A stretch of 40,000 nt of DNA from Prorocentrum cordatum (Eukaryota > Sar > Dinophyceae > Prorocentrales > Prorocentraceae): NCBI GenBank assembly GCA_963575745.1, contig CAUYUJ010016895.1:80007-120006 (forward strand). The letters run 5' to 3'. Within the stretch, counting starts at the first letter, position 1, and each line of letters opens with the position of its first letter. Under the pieces are notes generated by a model. The model saw only the letters and a list, made by a program, of their open reading frames with translations, was not told where the DNA came from and did no database searches. The translations under genes and the position numbers were made by a program. Shown in pieces: positions 38,700 to 40,000 of the stretch.

Positions 38700-39664
38700 A
38701 CCACCCAAACATGCTTCTACGATGCGTGCGTCGGGACCCCAGGGGCGACGCGCGCGCTCAGACATCTCACAGTGTATGCTCGGCGCATGGGCGACGAGAT
38801 TCCGCAACGGGTGCTTGCACCGAAGGGGTCCTGGCATGTATGTTGAAAGATTTGGCGGAAGGCCCGGCCCGATTTCGGTAGCCGGCTGGGTTCCCTGGTT
38901 CCCGGTTCCGGGTTCTCGTGGAACCTTGTGAGCATGTACAAGGAGTCAGCCTTTATTGCATCTGCGGCCAGACATGGCACCTGCCAAACTTTTCGAACCA
39001 TCCACTGTTTGGGGTTTTTCTCTGGTGTCATACTGCTCAGAGTGTCTTAATAAGCGTCGGGAGGGCGCCACCCCCGCCAACAGCCTCACATCGACACCCG
39101 TCGCGGGCAGCCACCGCGCGCTGGAGGCGCTCCGAGCCCCGTCGCGGCGCGACGACGAGGCGAGGTTGACCCCCGTCGGGGGGGTACCCCCCCACGCCCA
39201 TCCAGAAACCCAAAATATGCAAGCTGTTCCTGCTACATGCTCGGTTCGGACGCGCACCTCCGAGGGGAGCGCACAGTAGCAGCACGCCCCCCTGCGTCCC
39301 ACAGGCGGGCGACGCAGAAACACACGGAGCCGCCTTCACCGACAGTCGCGCGCAAGCTCCCCGCGCAAGGTCGCGCGTACTTGGGAGCCCTCCGTGTCCG
39401 CGCGCGGTGCTGCGCGGGCGGCCGCCCGCGTCAGGTCGCTGAGCCATCTCGCGCAAGATCCGTTTGTGGCCGTTGTCTGATGCATTGCTTGCCGATCGGC
39501 GCGGGCCCCTCGCCCCCCCCCCCCCCTGGAGTAGATCGTGGCTGCTTTTGGCGCCTGTTCCAAGCAGGTGGAGTCTCCCCGACAGGACGCGCAGCTGCAG
39601 GCAGTCGCGTTAAGCAGAGGTCGGGAGCTAGACCCCCCTCCCCCCCTCCCTTGCGGCCCGCCCA
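38700..39664. other. No gene recognised
   Basis: A minus-strand frame (39037-39456) reads LHILGFWMGVGGYPPDGGQP and shares sense with a frame on the same strand one base off; no family was recognised. The rest is mixed GC-rich DNA. Confidence 0.3.
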
Positions 39665-39870
39665 ATCCCAGAGACCTGTGTCGTGATTTTTGTTCAATAC
39701 GGGGTCCCTGGAAGTCTCGACCCATTCCCCAGGACCGGCTTTTCATCCCGAGTCGTTTGTTGACGGCCCCGCGGCCCGGCGAGGGCCCCCAGAGGCCGAC
39801 CATTGCGAAACACCTCCGCCCTGATCTTTGTCCATGCGTCGGACCTCTGGGATGATGTCGACACGCCGAA
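39665..39870 (+). repeat. Dispersed repeat 'CCGGCTTTTCATCC', full copy
   Basis: GTCGTGATTTTTGTTCAATA, GTCCCTGGAAGTC, GGACCGGCTTTTCATCC, GAGGGCCCCCAGAGGCCGA and CACCTCCGCCCTGATC follow the order seen at 16.5 kb. Confidence 0.65.
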
Positions 39871-40000
39871 CAAGAACACGTTTTTTTGTAATCGCCGCTC
39901 AGGTGGCCTCCGTCTCCACCGCGGTGCCCCCGGCGCCCGACCTGGCGTCCGCCTCGGGGCTCGGGCGCGGCGAGCCCGCCTCCGCGGCCGCCGCGCTGGG

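Noticed and set aside
1-40000. rRNA or tRNA genes
   Set aside because: Read for rRNA core motifs and cloverleaf-like arms and saw none convincing; a covariance-model scan would settle this.

Overview
The window looks like nuclear DNA of a dinoflagellate, or something very close to one. It is GC-rich and dominated by simple-sequence tracts and dispersed or nested repeats, with only a few recognisable genes far apart. The best taxon-specific clue lies just upstream of the one intact transporter gene: two 15-nt-spaced degenerate copies of the dinoflagellate spliced-leader remnant, the mark of a gene reinserted from a trans-spliced mRNA. Nothing bacterial, plastid or mitochondrial was seen, and no rRNA or tRNA gene was recognised. 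A GC-rich, repeat-heavy genome such as Prorocentrum would fit, but the species is inference.

Layout. 0-5 kb: repeat relics, then long purine-rich GAG/GAT tracts on the + strand. 5-13 kb: a T/G-only tract and pyrimidine-rich CTC, GTC and GTCT tracts, a 90-bp repeat array, and an EF-1alpha pseudogene (11.1-11.7 kb). 13-19.4 kb: a 630-bp foldback element, short dispersed repeats, an AT-rich island between GC-rich direct repeats, and a second 90-bp array. 19.7-24.5 kb: a large composite satellite element and long CTTGGG-rich domains bounded by a separate 150-bp repeat. 24.8-28.2 kb: less repetitive, more gene-like DNA holding a dual-specificity phosphatase gene with a probable intron. 28.3-32.5 kb: a small copy of the composite element, two MITEs in inverted orientation, and a decayed LINE-type retrotransposon 3' end (zinc motif plus RNase H). 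32.6-36.5 kb: a CAGCCT higher-order array, an exact 73-bp tandem array, GATC-motif DNA, GTC and GGA tracts. 36.8-38.2 kb: an intact intronless drug/metabolite-transporter gene. 38.2-40 kb: a small foldback element and dispersed repeats.

The genes do not form a pathway: a membrane transporter, a phosphatase, a dead elongation factor copy and a dead retroelement. What stands out is the repeat architecture. At least seven dispersed families can be defined here by their own ends. They include a MITE with 11-bp terminal inverted repeats (CCCTGAGATCC) and a three-copy composite element built as hairpin, GC-rich nested satellite, 14-bp satellite (GCACCACATAGCTT) and common end. All counts and periods were read by eye; no alignment or database search was run.
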